Source: Spirochaetae bacterium HGW-Spirochaetae-1 (GTDB taxonomy: Bacteria; Spirochaetota; UBA4802; UBA5550). From it: a stretch of DNA of 64,000 nucleotides. The position numbers and the translations under genes were made by a program. The notes under the pieces are model-generated. The model worked only from the letters and a program-made list of their open reading frames with translations, made no database searches and had not been told where the DNA came from. Positions 1 through 9,538 of the stretch are shown here, in pieces. The stretch spans positions 186,001 through 250,000 of the forward strand of contig PGXY01000011.1 in NCBI GenBank assembly GCA_002839375.1. The letters run 5' to 3'. Numbering within the stretch: position 1 is the first letter of the stretch; the number at the start of each line of letters is the position of its first letter.

Positions 1-3000
1 TGGGTCGAGTCTGATGGAGATCTCATAACCGATTATGACGAAATGGTTTCCGGCACCAATACGGGGCTTGGTAATATGGTGAAGGGACTGGTCTCCCTTG
101 TTCAGGGTCTTTCCAAAGTCATGATGTATGATCCCGTGGCGAAGGAATATCTTTTCGATATAATCCGCGAAGGCGCGTCCCTGGTTTCGGAAAACAACGC
201 CGTAAAACTGGAGAAGCTTGCATGCAACCTGGAAAGCCACTTTACCAAAGGCGGTGACATTTACGAAAGCAGTGACTATAATAATCCCAACGAAGACGGC
301 GACGGAATTTATGTCAATGCTGAACTGGGCAATACCCTGCGGGAGATGTGGCCCGGTCTGCTGAAGCTTTTTATCAGCGCCGATAAGGATGAGTACTCGA
401 TCTATAAAAATGACAGCGGCGTATCTCCACTGGAATACATAGTACAGAAAATCGGATATCTGAAAGAAATCGGTATTGATTTCTCCTCGGCCGATTACGC
501 CAACGGTGAACTGGAGCAGTCTGTGCTCGATATGTTTACCAGGGACGGCATGGGACGTCTTCGCAAGACCGATTCCGAAGCCTATGATGTTTCATATATC
601 GATCATCTCCTCTTCGCCCTTGTTGCCTCGTATAATTTCGGTTACCTGGCCTCCGACAGCGATGATGATGATCCTGTTTCCAACCACGGATTCGGCCACG
701 GGGAAGTCACGGATGGGATTATAACGACCAATGACTGCATGTATTCCCTGGGTAACGGCTATCTTCTGCTGGAGGATATGACCAACGCGTATGAACTGGC
801 CCTGGCGAAACGGATCGATCAGTCCGGTCATATCGGACGGAGCCACAGTTCTTTCAGGTCTCCGGGAGAAGACGAGGAAATGTCAAGAAAATTCTATATG
901 GGTGCTGATTATCCTCCCATGCTCCTTCTTCCCCCTACCTGCGCCGGCGATTCCGGTATACCAAACGGAGGAAATTCCGGTATAATCCCCACTTCCGATG
1001 AGACCGTTGTGGGAGGGGATAACGATTATCGAACCTATTATCCCCGTACCGGCAATGGTACGGGCGAACTGAATACGGCCCGCTGGGTCATGGGTTGGAT
1101 AGCCCGGGCCTGCTGGGAAGGTGAAGGTCCCTATTATTATGCTCCCGAAAAGGCCGGAAACTCCGCGCCGACCCTGACCTATGATTACGACCGGGACGGC
1201 ACAGCCGAGCTCTTCCGCCTGTATAATAAAGCCAACGGCGACGTTTATGCCATGGTCCACAAACCGGACCCCAGCGACGCCTCTACCTGGGTATATCTCT
1301 ATCCCACGAACGACTCTGACGGTGAGGAAGTGGGTGATTATTATGCCGATGAAAACGATATTTCCAATAAAGGAAAGGTGCTGGCAGAGGAAGTGGCAAT
1401 TAACGGAACAACGGTATCTCACCGGCTGTATAATACTCCCGTGGTACCCGGTTCGGTGAAGATCGAGCGCACGGAGAAAAATACGCACGACTTTAATTCC
1501 GGTGACATTACCTGGACGAACAACGGAGAGGGGAACAGGTCTGTGCTTATAGACAGCCAGTTGTCAAATCATCCGGTGATAGAGGGCAGTATCAATCGTA
1601 TCCGTGTTAAAGAGGCTTATAATCTTTTTAATCTTTATAACGATTCCGCTGACATTTATTTCAAAGTGAATGCCGATGGTACCCTGACACAGACCTATGA
1701 AAACGGCACAGCCGTTTCTTCAGCTCACAATTGCATTGCGGCATCCGGTTTTAATTATGCGACCGGCGAATTCTACCTGCTGCTTTCAAATCCCTACTCC
1801 TGGGCTGATGAAAATGGAGACGGTCTCATCGAAGAAGACGAAAAGGAATATCTAAATTATAAAGTAACTCATGCCGAGACCTGGTACGAATCCACAAGCG
1901 CCAGCGCCGTCGATGATGGAAGCGGTAATATAACCGGAACCGCCTTTTCCGGGACCGGGCATATCGATTACGGAACGGGCAGGATAACCGGTACCCTGAC
2001 CTCAACTGCACTGGTTTACTGTGATTATTCCATTGCAACGATATCGGCTCCAGGTATGGCCTTCGACGGTAAACGGCAGCGTACAAACCGCTACAGGGCC
2101 ACCTGGAAAAGCGATTATTATCTGCTGGAAGAAGGAACTAAAGGGAATTACTGTCGGCCTCCTATGACGGAGAACGGCTCTCGATATGTTGAGGGAACAA
2201 GCGGTGATGACAAGTATCTGCTTCTTCCCGGTGAACAGCGGGCCAGCCGATTTACCTTTACGGAAAAAATTGCCGAGAATGACGACGTGCGGGAATGTTC
2301 TTCCCAGGAAGAGGCCATGGTCCGTAACTTCCAGTGGCTCATGCTGGAGAAGAAGTACACTTTTATCATCCCCATGTGGGTATATGCTTTAAATATGATC
2401 CACTCGGGGGCCTTCATTGTAATTGAAGGTAACGGCGTGCTTGGACTGTCCAATGCGAAACCGGGCGACTGGACCGGTAAGTGGCTCTATGACCGGGCCA
2501 ATGACGGGGAAGGCTCCAGGGAAACGGGAAGATCTCCTGAATACTATGAGTCGGATGTGCCCGGAGACGCCAGGATTATCGTCCTGATGCGGGAGCATAA
2601 TCTCATCGATATGTTGGGCCTGGCTGTAGGGATGAATCTCGATGTTATCTGGAACAACATTCTTGGCCGCGGTCATGTGCTTCCCGACGCCGTCGCTTCC
2701 AATATCCCTCCAATTCCGCGTATGGCCTTTTTACAGGAAAAACTCGTGCCCTCCGATGCGACAGGGAATGAAGTTGAAACCTATTACAATGCTTATGATG
2801 AAGATGCGGGGACGTGGCAAAGCGGATCATGGGGCGAGGCATGGTCTCACAGAAGCAGGCTCTTCCCGGCTATTGTTGCCCTGGCCGGGTCGTTGCATGA
2901 AACCACCTATTATGAGCCCGCGGCGACCGGTCATGATTATAACTGGGGAGGAAATCATAAATATCCTTTTAAAGATCTTCTTGGAAGCCTGGTGCCGCCG

Positions 3001-4512
3001 CTGGCGAAACCCATGATGCGCTACCTTGATGTTGAAGGCGGACGCTGGGTCGGACGGATCAATCAGGGGTATGACTCCGGTACGGAGGAAGGTGCACTGG
3101 AATATCTGACGCCGATCTGCACCGCTCCCGGCCTTTCAGGCCAGTCGAATGTGGATCCTATCGACATCGACCATCGTCCCCGGCGCGGCCTGCGGATGCT
3201 TACCAGCTTCCTGGCCGAAAACGAGACGAAGCAGTGCGACGGGCTGGTGCCGGCCATGGCGGAGAAATCAATTGTGACGAAACTTCTGGCTATGCTTCAG
3301 CGCATGGGTGACAGCAGTCTGCTCAACGGTCTCTACAGCAATGCCGACGGTAAAAAACATGCCACCCATGACCTTTTCAGCGGTCTTGAACAACTGGCGA
3401 CTGCCGTCAAGACCACTAAGGGTGAAGTTATCGAGAAAGAATGGAATGACCAGGGTTTCAATGACAATAAGTGGAAATGGATGTTTGCCGAGGGTGAGGA
3501 CCTTAATGACGAAGGTGAATACGATAATTTCAGCGGTGTTCGCGATGTTGATATAGTGCTGGATGATCTGATCTATGCTCTGGTGGGTCATGATTATGTC
3601 GACGGTTCCGGGTATGAAGGCAAGGGCCTGGCTGCGCTTCCCGATGACGGTCAGAGAGAGCTGGATGAACGCCTTGCTCTTAATGGATTTGTAGTCCAGG
3701 ACAGTCTGGCCAATGATCCGGTTCCGGGAACTCTGTCTATTACAGTCGAAGGTGTCGGAACTGCTACGGATAACGGAAGCGGCGTTATCACCGGTGATTT
3801 TCTGTCGAGCAACGGCACAGTCGATTATGATACCGGTGATATCTATTTCGTTCTGGATAGCAATGTGGTGGGTGATGATGCTTCCGTTCTTAAAGTGAGG
3901 TGTGCCTATACTTTTAACAGGAACTGGAATGATTTCTATGAGGATGTGGCCGATATGGAGGAATTCCTCTCAGCCGACGGAAAATACGCCATAGTGGAAA
4001 ATCTTATCAATGTCCTCGATGGCGCTCTCGCCATCAACGAGGAATTTACCGATAAGGAAGTGGCCGGTTTACTGTATACCGTGGGTAAGCTTTTGGCTCA
4101 GTATGATGGCGATTCGGGGAAATGGATATACCACGGAGAGGAGGGCTTTGATTACCTCTATACGATTCTGCACGATTACCTGCCCGTGATACATGAGACG
4201 ATTAAAGATCCGACGGGCCACAATTACGGTGCAATGATGACGCTCCTGGCGGACATGCTGAAGCCCGGCGGACTTATGGGAGCGGTTATGGATTCGGCTT
4301 ATAGTTCAGCTGAATATGAAGAGATATTTGATGATCTGCACAATTTTCTCATTGAGGCCTCAACGCCGGGAACCTCGATAAATAGAAATATCTGGCCTGT
4401 ACTGGTTGACCTTCTGGAGGATCTTGGGAAGGTGGTGCAGGAGACTAATGAGGGCGGCGAAGAAGCCGTTAAAGAAGTATTTGAAAGCTACGGTTTTCAA
4501 TATAACGGTTAA
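1..4512 (+). CDS. Giant surface/secreted-type protein, 5' end outside window
   Basis: The frame is open from base 1, so the gene starts upstream; about 1,500 residues are visible and the first internal ATG at 43 is probably not the start. I do not recognise the family. The protein is rich in Asp, Gly, Asn and Tyr and almost free of Cys, as expected for an exported protein. A canonical EF-hand-type calcium loop (DENGDGLIEEDE) lies at 1807-1842. A short beta-type motif of the form DxGxGxITG...DYxTGxI recurs at about 1888-2030 and 3740-3915, with a weaker copy at 1675-1803 (NYATGEFYL). The C-terminal third is helical. A FadL-like outer-membrane protein follows 74 bp downstream on the same strand, so the two may be co-transcribed and act at the outer membrane. 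The function is unknown. Confidence 0.75.
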   Translation, partial: WVESDGDLITDYDEMVSGTNTGLGNMVKGLVSLVQGLSKVMMYDPVAKEYLFDIIREGASLVSENNAVKLEKLACNLESHFTKGGDIYESSDYNNPNEDGDGIYVNAELGNTLREMWPGLLKLFISADKDEYSIYKNDSGVSPLEYIVQKIGYLKEIGIDFSSADYANGELEQSVLDMFTRDGMGRLRKTDSEAYDVSYIDHLLFALVASYNFGYLASDSDDDDPVSNHGFGHGEVTDGIITTNDCMYSLGNGYLLLEDMTNAYELALAKRIDQSGHIGRSHSSFRSPGEDEEMSRKFYMGADYPPMLLLPPTCAGDSGIPNGGNSGIIPTSDETVVGGDNDYRTYYPRTGNGTGELNTARWVMGWIARACWEGEGPYYYAPEKAGNSAPTLTYDYDRDGTAELFRLYNKANGDVYAMVHKPDPSDASTWVYLYPTNDSDGEEVGDYYADENDISNKGKVLAEEVAINGTTVSHRLYNTPVVPGSVKIERTEKNTHDFNSGDITWTNNGEGNRSVLIDSQLSNHPVIEGSINRIRVKEAYNLFNLYNDSADIYFKVNADGTLTQTYENGTAVSSAHNCIAASGFNYATGEFYLLLSNPYSWADENGDGLIEEDEKEYLNYKVTHAETWYESTSASAVDDGSGNITGTAFSGTGHIDYGTGRITGTLTSTALVYCDYSIATISAPGMAFDGKRQRTNRYRATWKSDYYLLEEGTKGNYCRPPMTENGSRYVEGTSGDDKYLLLPGEQRASRFTFTEKIAENDDVRECSSQEEAMVRNFQWLMLEKKYTFIIPMWVYALNMIHSGAFIVIEGNGVLGLSNAKPGDWTGKWLYDRANDGEGSRETGRSPEYYESDVPGDARIIVLMREHNLIDMLGLAVGMNLDVIWNNILGRGHVLPDAVASNIPPIPRMAFLQEKLVPSDATGNEVETYYNAYDEDAGTWQSGSWGEAWSHRSRLFPAIVALAGSLHETTYYEPAATGHDYNWGGNHKYPFKDLLGSLVPPLAKPMMRYLDVEGGRWVGRINQGYDSGTEEGALEYLTPICTAPGLSGQSNVDPIDIDHRPRRGLRMLTSFLAENETKQCDGLVPAMAEKSIVTKLLAMLQRMGDSSLLNGLYSNADGKKHATHDLFSGLEQLATAVKTTKGEVIEKEWNDQGFNDNKWKWMFAEGEDLNDEGEYDNFSGVRDVDIVLDDLIYALVGHDYVDGSGYEGKGLAALPDDGQRELDERLALNGFVVQDSLANDPVPGTLSITVEGVGTATDNGSGVITGDFLSSNGTVDYDTGDIYFVLDSNVVGDDASVLKVRCAYTFNRNWNDFYEDVADMEEFLSADGKYAIVENLINVLDGALAINEEFTDKEVAGLLYTVGKLLAQYDGDSGKWIYHGEEGFDYLYTILHDYLPVIHETIKDPTGHNYGAMMTLLADMLKPGGLMGAVMDSAYSSAEYEEIFDDLHNFLIEASTPGTSINRNIWPVLVDLLEDLGKVVQETNEGGEEAVKEVFESYGFQYNG

Positions 4513-4586
4513 TTTATGCGACTTTTTTTGAGAAATATGAGAAGGACATACAGAAGCAAAAACTATGGGAGACACCTGGAGGAGTA

Positions 4587-6023
4587 ATGAATTACAGGTT
4601 TAGAAGAGTAACAGTTAGTTTGGTTGCCATTGTCATGGCTTTTACCGGTCATGTATTTGCCAGCAGTTTCGCCGATACACACGGCTATTCAGCAAAGGGT
4701 ATCGGGATGGGGAATGCTATGACCGCCATTGTGGATGACTGGTCATCTGTTTATTATAATATGGCCGGTTTGGGAAAAACGAAGCAACTGAAGGGTTCCG
4801 CTGACGGACAAAAAGGTGGATCTGACAGCGGTATGGGACTCAAGAAAAAGGGAGCAAAAGAGGCTACATCTGCTGTTTCCAGTGAAAGCAAGGCCCTTCT
4901 TAACGAGGTCTATCTGGGTTTCATGTATACCCTGCCCATGCTCTCTATCAATGAAAACAAGAGTATTTCGACTCTTGATGTAGTGGGAGATAAGGACCTT
5001 GGATATAGCATCATTACCCTGGGTGTGGCCCTTGATCTGAATATCTTTGTTTCCATGCCGTCATTTATCTCGTCGGCTCGGCTTGGTATCGGGCTGGGAA
5101 CACCCGCCGATGGCAGTGTGGCTAAGGTTAATGATATAAATCTGGATACACATGATTTTATACGATATGGCCGTGAGGCCCAGATGGCCAAGATAATGGT
5201 GGGACTGGGATTCGGTTTCCTTGACGATCTTTTCGGTGTTGGAGTGGGAGTGAACGCTTCATTCGCCGGAAAGGGATCTATGATAATGGGTGATGTCAAT
5301 ATAACAAATGATGAGCAGACTCCGCTTGCTGAAACCAAAATGGATCTGGCTATCAGTCCAAGTATGGTCGCCGGTGTTTATGTCAATCCCGGAAAACTCT
5401 TAAGCATTTTGCAAGGACTGGAGTTCGGAGCGTCATATCGGCAGGAGACCGCGATGGAAATTAAACCATTTAACGCTGCCGCGGTAGTCCCTGCGACAAT
5501 GAATATGAGCCTGAGTCTTGCGATATCTGATTATTACGCACCGCATACGGTAACTGCCGGTGTGGCATATAATATCCTCGGCATGGTCCTTGTATCGGCT
5601 GATGTGGAAGTACAGCTCTGGAAATATTACAAGGTATCGCCTGTTATGAATTACCTGTACGCGTCACAGCTTCCTGATGCCAACAATGTTATCATGCCTA
5701 AACTGGGAGTGAAGTATGATCCTCTGAGCTGGCTATCCGTTATGGCCGGTGCTTCGTATCGCACTGCAATATTCGATGCCAAAGAAATGAGCGGTGATGT
5801 CGATTTGCTTGACGGTCCGACAATTTCAGCTTCCGTCGGTCTTGGATTCAAACTTCCCAGTCTTCCCGGTCTGAAAGGGAATGTTGATATTATTGTTGCA
5901 TATCAGTACCAGTATATGCTTGAAACATCTGTTAAGAAAGATACCGAGGAAGCGCTGGAACCTAATTATACTTTTGGCGGCATGTGTCATGCCGTTTCTA
6001 TGGGGTTGTCACTGCACATATAA
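4587..6023 (+). CDS. OmpP1/FadL-like outer-membrane protein
   Basis: 478 aa with an N-terminal signal peptide (hydrophobic stretch to about residue 25, cleavage near VFA-SS). The mature N-terminus reads FADTHGYSAKGIGMGNAMTA followed by WSSVYYNMAGL. This is the conserved opening of the FadL/OmpP1 (TodX) family, in which an N-terminal segment plugs a 14-stranded barrel. The rest alternates short Gly/aromatic amphipathic strands and ends in an aromatic-rich strand with a final Ile. FadL proteins carry long-chain fatty acids or other hydrophobic compounds across the outer membrane; the substrate here cannot be read. The start is supported by GGAGGAG just upstream. A strong terminator follows at 6075. 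The gene is probably co-transcribed with the giant protein before it. Confidence 0.8.
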   Translation: MNYRFRRVTVSLVAIVMAFTGHVFASSFADTHGYSAKGIGMGNAMTAIVDDWSSVYYNMAGLGKTKQLKGSADGQKGGSDSGMGLKKKGAKEATSAVSSESKALLNEVYLGFMYTLPMLSINENKSISTLDVVGDKDLGYSIITLGVALDLNIFVSMPSFISSARLGIGLGTPADGSVAKVNDINLDTHDFIRYGREAQMAKIMVGLGFGFLDDLFGVGVGVNASFAGKGSMIMGDVNITNDEQTPLAETKMDLAISPSMVAGVYVNPGKLLSILQGLEFGASYRQETAMEIKPFNAAAVVPATMNMSLSLAISDYYAPHTVTAGVAYNILGMVLVSADVEVQLWKYYKVSPVMNYLYASQLPDANNVIMPKLGVKYDPLSWLSVMAGASYRTAIFDAKEMSGDVDLLDGPTISASVGLGFKLPSLPGLKGNVDIIVAYQYQYMLETSVKKDTEEALEPNYTFGGMCHAVSMGLSLHI

Positions 6024-6074
6024 CAGCAGGGATATCTGGATAATTAGCCTCGGGAGGATTCCAATAGTTACATC

Positions 6075-6117
6075 AAGCTCAGAGTATCTGAATGATACTC
6101 TGAGCTTTTCGTTTTAA
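6075..6117 (+). terminator. Rho-independent terminator after the FadL-like gene, REP-like stem
   Basis: A perfect 14-bp stem (6075-6088 paired with 6094-6107, loop TGAAT) is followed by TTTTCGTTTT. The stem contains GCTCAGAGTA, the core of the REP family that fills the next 3.5 kb. Confidence 0.85.
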
Positions 6118-6207
6118 GTTCGATTTGAACATTATCTTGTAATTTTTTAGAGGAGGGTGCATTGAAACGCAGGCTCCTTTTTTCGTTCCTTAATCATTTA
6201 TAGCTCA

Positions 6208-6219
6208 TGCTCAGAGTAA
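6208..6219 (+). repeat. REP core copy (TGCTCAGAGTAA)
   Basis: A single core copy just before the large inverted repeat. It belongs to the family TTGCTCAGAGTAA described at the other REP entries. Confidence 0.6.
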
Positions 6220-6224
6220 GGTGC

Positions 6225-6294
6225 TTTTGCTCTGCTTTTGCTCAGAGTAAATTTACGGAACAGTAAATTTACTCTGAGCAAAAGCAGAGCAAAA
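6225..6294. repeat. 32-bp perfect inverted repeat built on the REP core
   Basis: Arms 6225-6256 and 6263-6294 are exact reverse complements around a 6-base loop (GGAACA). Each arm holds TTTTGCTCTGC, then TTTTGCTCAGAG, then TAAATTTAC. It lies about 200 bp downstream of the 3' end of the RAYT transposase gene and could be a substrate for that enzyme, or a very stable RNA hairpin. Confidence 0.9.
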
Positions 6295-6490
6295 TATTTT
6301 TCCAAACAGGAGTATCCAGAATTAAAACATATAATTAAGATAACACTGAAGGCAGTATCCAAGTAAATCGAAGGTATTGTTGCAGAGATAAATGGACATA
6401 TCGATTAATTTTATAATAGTGCATCAAATATGATTGCTACTGCAATAATATTTTTTCATTTAGAGAAGTACTGAAGCGGCATTACAATTG

Positions 6491-7084
6491 TCACAAAAAA
6501 TTCAGGCACAGCCTTTTTCTGTATATATCCTCATACTCGAGAAATATCTTTGATCTTTCATGAAATGTTTTTCCCAACTTAAGAAAATATTCATGGTGGG
6601 TAATTTTTACCGGTGGTCTGTAGTTTTCATCAAGATAGGAAAGAATACTGCAATATGCATACTTTCTTGGATCATTGACTTTATGTGCACGTACACTATT
6701 GTATCCCATATACCAGTTTAACCAGTGAAAATAAAATTCCGGATCTTCAGTTAACTCAATTATTACATCACCAAATCGTTCATTCCAGAAGGAGCCGGTT
6801 CTGTTGGCAATTTTGTTATATCGTCGGGCAAATTGAGCTTTGATGAATTGCATAATGCGGGAAATTGTTGGTCCATCGGTGAGAGTCCTGATCAAGAAAT
6901 GGAAATGATTATCCATTATAGCAAAGGATATTAGTTCAAAATTATATTTCTCCAGGGCAAGATTTAAAACATCAAACATTAATACTTTCATTTTATCCGG
7001 TTGAAGGTAATGCTGTCGATCATGACAGCGAGAAAATGTGTGGTAAGTGGAGTTTGGTATACAAATTCGTTTTCTATTGGACAT
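6491..7084 (-). CDS. REP-associated tyrosine transposase (RAYT, Y1/HUH family)
   Basis: 197 aa, close to the usual length of IS200-like Y1 transposases of the RAYT class. The HUH metal site is H60-F-H62 in MDNHFHFLI, and a candidate catalytic tyrosine is Y89 in QFARRYNK. The family-typical GSFWNERF and NWYMGYNSVRAHKV segments follow. RAYTs are single-copy, domesticated relatives of IS200 transposases thought to mobilise REP palindromes by single-strand cleavage. Here the gene is flanked on both sides by copies of one palindromic repeat (6208-6294 and 7151-7198), the expected arrangement. The start is supported by GAGAGG upstream. The gene is AT-rich compared with the loci on either side of the island. 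Confidence 0.9.
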   Translation of the reverse strand: MSNRKRICIPNSTYHTFSRCHDRQHYLQPDKMKVLMFDVLNLALEKYNFELISFAIMDNHFHFLIRTLTDGPTISRIMQFIKAQFARRYNKIANRTGSFWNERFGDVIIELTEDPEFYFHWLNWYMGYNSVRAHKVNDPRKYAYCSILSYLDENYRPPVKITHHEYFLKLGKTFHERSKIFLEYEDIYRKRLCLNFL

Positions 7085-7150
7085 GTAATCCTCTCATCGT
7101 TTGGGGCTTTGCTTATAATACGAATGAGAGGGGTGATTAAGAAAAAAATT

Positions 7151-7198
7151 TTACTCTGAGCAACGAAGTTTAAGCAGAGTAAAAATTACTCTGAGCAA
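7151..7198 (-). repeat. REP pair upstream of the RAYT gene
   Basis: Two exact TTACTCTGAGCAA copies (7151-7163 and 7186-7198), with a partial copy (AAGCAGAGTAA) between them, in the gap between the RAYT start and the 3' end of the hydrolase gene. Confidence 0.85.
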
Positions 7199-7212
7199 GG
7201 GAAGTTTCTAGG

Positions 7213-8280
7213 TTACTTGATTGATACATCTCCAGCAAACAGTTCGTCAAAAAAATATATCATATATTTCAATTCATTATACAGTCCGGAAACCGTTGTT
7301 TTATTCTGGCTATGTTCGAACAATTCCGTTCCAAGAAAATTTACATCAGCGCCCTTTTCCTTTAATGAATCAGAGAGAGCACGACCTTCCGAGAATGGAA
7401 TTATACTGTCGTTTCGTGAGTGCATGATATGGAATTTGGTCTTTGAGAATTTTGCCAGGGCAGTGGATTGCTTTATATCCAGAATCTGAAAATCCTTTGG
7501 ATTAAACTGAACTATTGATATATTTTTAAACAAGCCAGCGCCCAGGATTTGTTTCATTTTTGATTCATCGGTTCGTCCTGGTTTTGATGACATCATTGCT
7601 TTCTGGATCAGTGACTTTTCTTTTTCAGAATATATATCCATATTGGACGATATTACCAGTTTGACAATGAAATCAATATCAGATGAATTTTCATCCTTAA
7701 AAAAGGAGTTAAGTTCTTTCCCGTCATTATACGGTCCAAAGAGAAATAGTTTTTCCGGCATTATATCGGCAGGAACATCACGAAATGAAGAAACCAGAAA
7801 TGTAGCTCCAAGGCAAGCTCCAAAGGCGCGATATTTCCCAGGATATTTCTGTGCAAGTGTTGTATATATAACACCAATTTCTTTGTTTATTTCTTGAAAA
7901 TTTTTTCGATCCTTCTTGAAATATGATGGTATATAGGGAATAAACACATTAACGCCTGTTGCGTCACATAACGAAGCAGCCATGAGATGTATTTTTTCGT
8001 GTTTGTGGGCCTGGGGGGCAAAGCCATGGATCAGAACATAATAAACGTCAGATTTTACTTTAGGATGATGATAGAACATGACCGGTATGGTTGTATCGTC
8101 AATATTTACGGATATTTCCTGCTGAATATAATCCGTTGCTTTAAAATAACCCGCCTGATCCAGGATAAAAGTCAAAGCAGCTTTGTGTGAATGATAGTAT
8201 GATATACTCACTACAATTAAAACTGCAAAAGCAATAAGCACAAAAAGAACTATTCCCCGGAGCAATTTTTTTATATTCAT
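7213..8280 (-). CDS. Membrane-anchored alpha/beta hydrolase with a cysteine at the nucleophile position
   Basis: 355 aa with one N-terminal membrane helix (about residues 7-27) and no obvious cleavage site, so it is likely anchored with the hydrolase outside the cytoplasm. The alpha/beta-hydrolase landmarks are an oxyanion-type LIHGFAP, a nucleophile elbow GACLGA, an acidic residue in HSRNDSIIP, and a late histidine in FEHSQN. The elbow has Cys where most family members have Ser; dienelactone hydrolases are the known Cys exception. Substrate unknown. The gene is bracketed by REP copies at 7186-7198 and 8370-8382 and is AT-rich, suggesting it came with the island. Confidence 0.65.
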   Translation of the reverse strand: MNIKKLLRGIVLFVLIAFAVLIVVSISYYHSHKAALTFILDQAGYFKATDYIQQEISVNIDDTTIPVMFYHHPKVKSDVYYVLIHGFAPQAHKHEKIHLMAASLCDATGVNVFIPYIPSYFKKDRKNFQEINKEIGVIYTTLAQKYPGKYRAFGACLGATFLVSSFRDVPADIMPEKLFLFGPYNDGKELNSFFKDENSSDIDFIVKLVISSNMDIYSEKEKSLIQKAMMSSKPGRTDESKMKQILGAGLFKNISIVQFNPKDFQILDIKQSTALAKFSKTKFHIMHSRNDSIIPFSEGRALSDSLKEKGADVNFLGTELFEHSQNKTTVSGLYNELKYMIYFFDELFAGDVSIK

Positions 8281-8369
8281 TTATATTCTAACCTGCTCTA
8301 ATTGAATATTGTAACTTTCTTATTCTCCCGCACAATCAATGAAATTGTCCAAGAGAAAATATATTTGAG

Positions 8370-8422
8370 TTGCTCAGAGTAAATGGATCAGGTATCAATT
8401 AAGATATCGTTGCTCAGAGCAA
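8370..8422 (+). repeat. REP pair between the hydrolase and the next gene
   Basis: TTGCTCAGAGTAA at 8370-8382 and the variant TTGCTCAGAGCAA at 8410-8422, which is a perfect palindrome around its central base. Confidence 0.8.
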
Positions 8423-8467
8423 ATCTTTAACATAAATCTTTAAAAACTGGATGATATAATTTGACGA

Positions 8468-9295
8468 TTACTTCTTGAGGGTTACTATCTCTTTTTTCAT
8501 TTCATTGAATTTTTTCAGATACAAATCATAAATCTCCGCGGGGGACATGAGTTTCAGCTTGCCATCTACATTAGTCAACTGCTTGGAGAGTTTCTTTTTT
8601 TTCAGTAGAAGATACACGGCTTCAAGTATCCCCAGGGACTGGCATGCCCTCATGGTGATATTCTGATAGGTATACCGGGAATATCCGAACCCCTGGAGAC
8701 CCAGGCTTTCCAGTACGGCTGCATCCTGATTATCCTCTCCCGTATTCATCTTTTTTTCATAATAGTAATCGATGAGAAAATAGTATGTGGGCCTCATGGC
8801 GTTGAGAATTTCCATCGATTTGTTGTAAAAATTCTCCAGATTTTTTACTTCAGCATACTCCGGATCGGCGTCTTCAATGAAGTGTTCCTTGACGAGTTGT
8901 ACGTTCTCTATCTGGTTGACAAAGCTGCCCGCACCGGGATAATATTTATCAAGCATTTTCGTATACCTGTCGAATGAGTGGAGAAATTCCTGATATGCCT
9001 TGTTACGCTTCAGAAAATTTTTCCATACGCTGCCGAGCCACTTGAATACTTCAGGGGTCAGCTGCAGCTCCGATTTTGTTTTCAGGTTATAAATTATATT
9101 GGAAATATAGAAGAGGACATAATTGCTCCCCACGGACTTGAAGTATTCTTCGCATTGCTTCAGGTTGTCCTGGTCGGTGAGCAGTGTATCGATGAGATCG
9201 ATTACATTATCAATTTCTTTAACGGGGTAGCATTCATAGCTTATGGAAGCCAGTACTGTTTTCCCTATCCTGTCAAGGCTTTGCTGTATATCCAT
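8468..9295 (-). CDS. Hypothetical helical cytoplasmic protein
   Basis: 275 aa. I do not recognise it. There is no signal peptide or membrane segment. The sequence is predicted mostly helical, rich in Lys, Tyr and Leu, with a charged C-terminal helix ending in a Lys-rich tail. It stands alone on the minus strand between two REP pairs (8370-8422 and 9539-9579) and diverges from the HD-GYP gene at 9632. The gap to that gene carries only REP copies and AT-rich sequence. No function is proposed. Confidence 0.7.
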   Translation of the reverse strand: MDIQQSLDRIGKTVLASISYECYPVKEIDNVIDLIDTLLTDQDNLKQCEEYFKSVGSNYVLFYISNIIYNLKTKSELQLTPEVFKWLGSVWKNFLKRNKAYQEFLHSFDRYTKMLDKYYPGAGSFVNQIENVQLVKEHFIEDADPEYAEVKNLENFYNKSMEILNAMRPTYYFLIDYYYEKKMNTGEDNQDAAVLESLGLQGFGYSRYTYQNITMRACQSLGILEAVYLLLKKKKLSKQLTNVDGKLKLMSPAEIYDLYLKKFNEMKKEIVTLKK

Positions 9296-9538
9296 GTAAA
9301 ACCCTCTGGAGAAAAATCTATAATACTGAAATATTCAGTCAAGTATAATAAGCCTTCATGGTTCTTGTGGATAAATAATTATTGACCGTATGTTATTATC
9401 AGGCTACAGTGCTGTCAAGAAATATAAAAAATAGACTAAACATATAGGTTCTCGTGTAAAATTATCAATAAATCGTTTTCAGAGAGTGACACTATGTTAA
9501 TATTTTTATATTTTTAATAGATGTCCCGTTGGAATTGT

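Noticed and set aside
883-1488. 201-codon antisense open frame under the giant gene
   Set aside because: Low-complexity Gly/Ile-rich product with no ribosome-binding site; shadow of the real frame.
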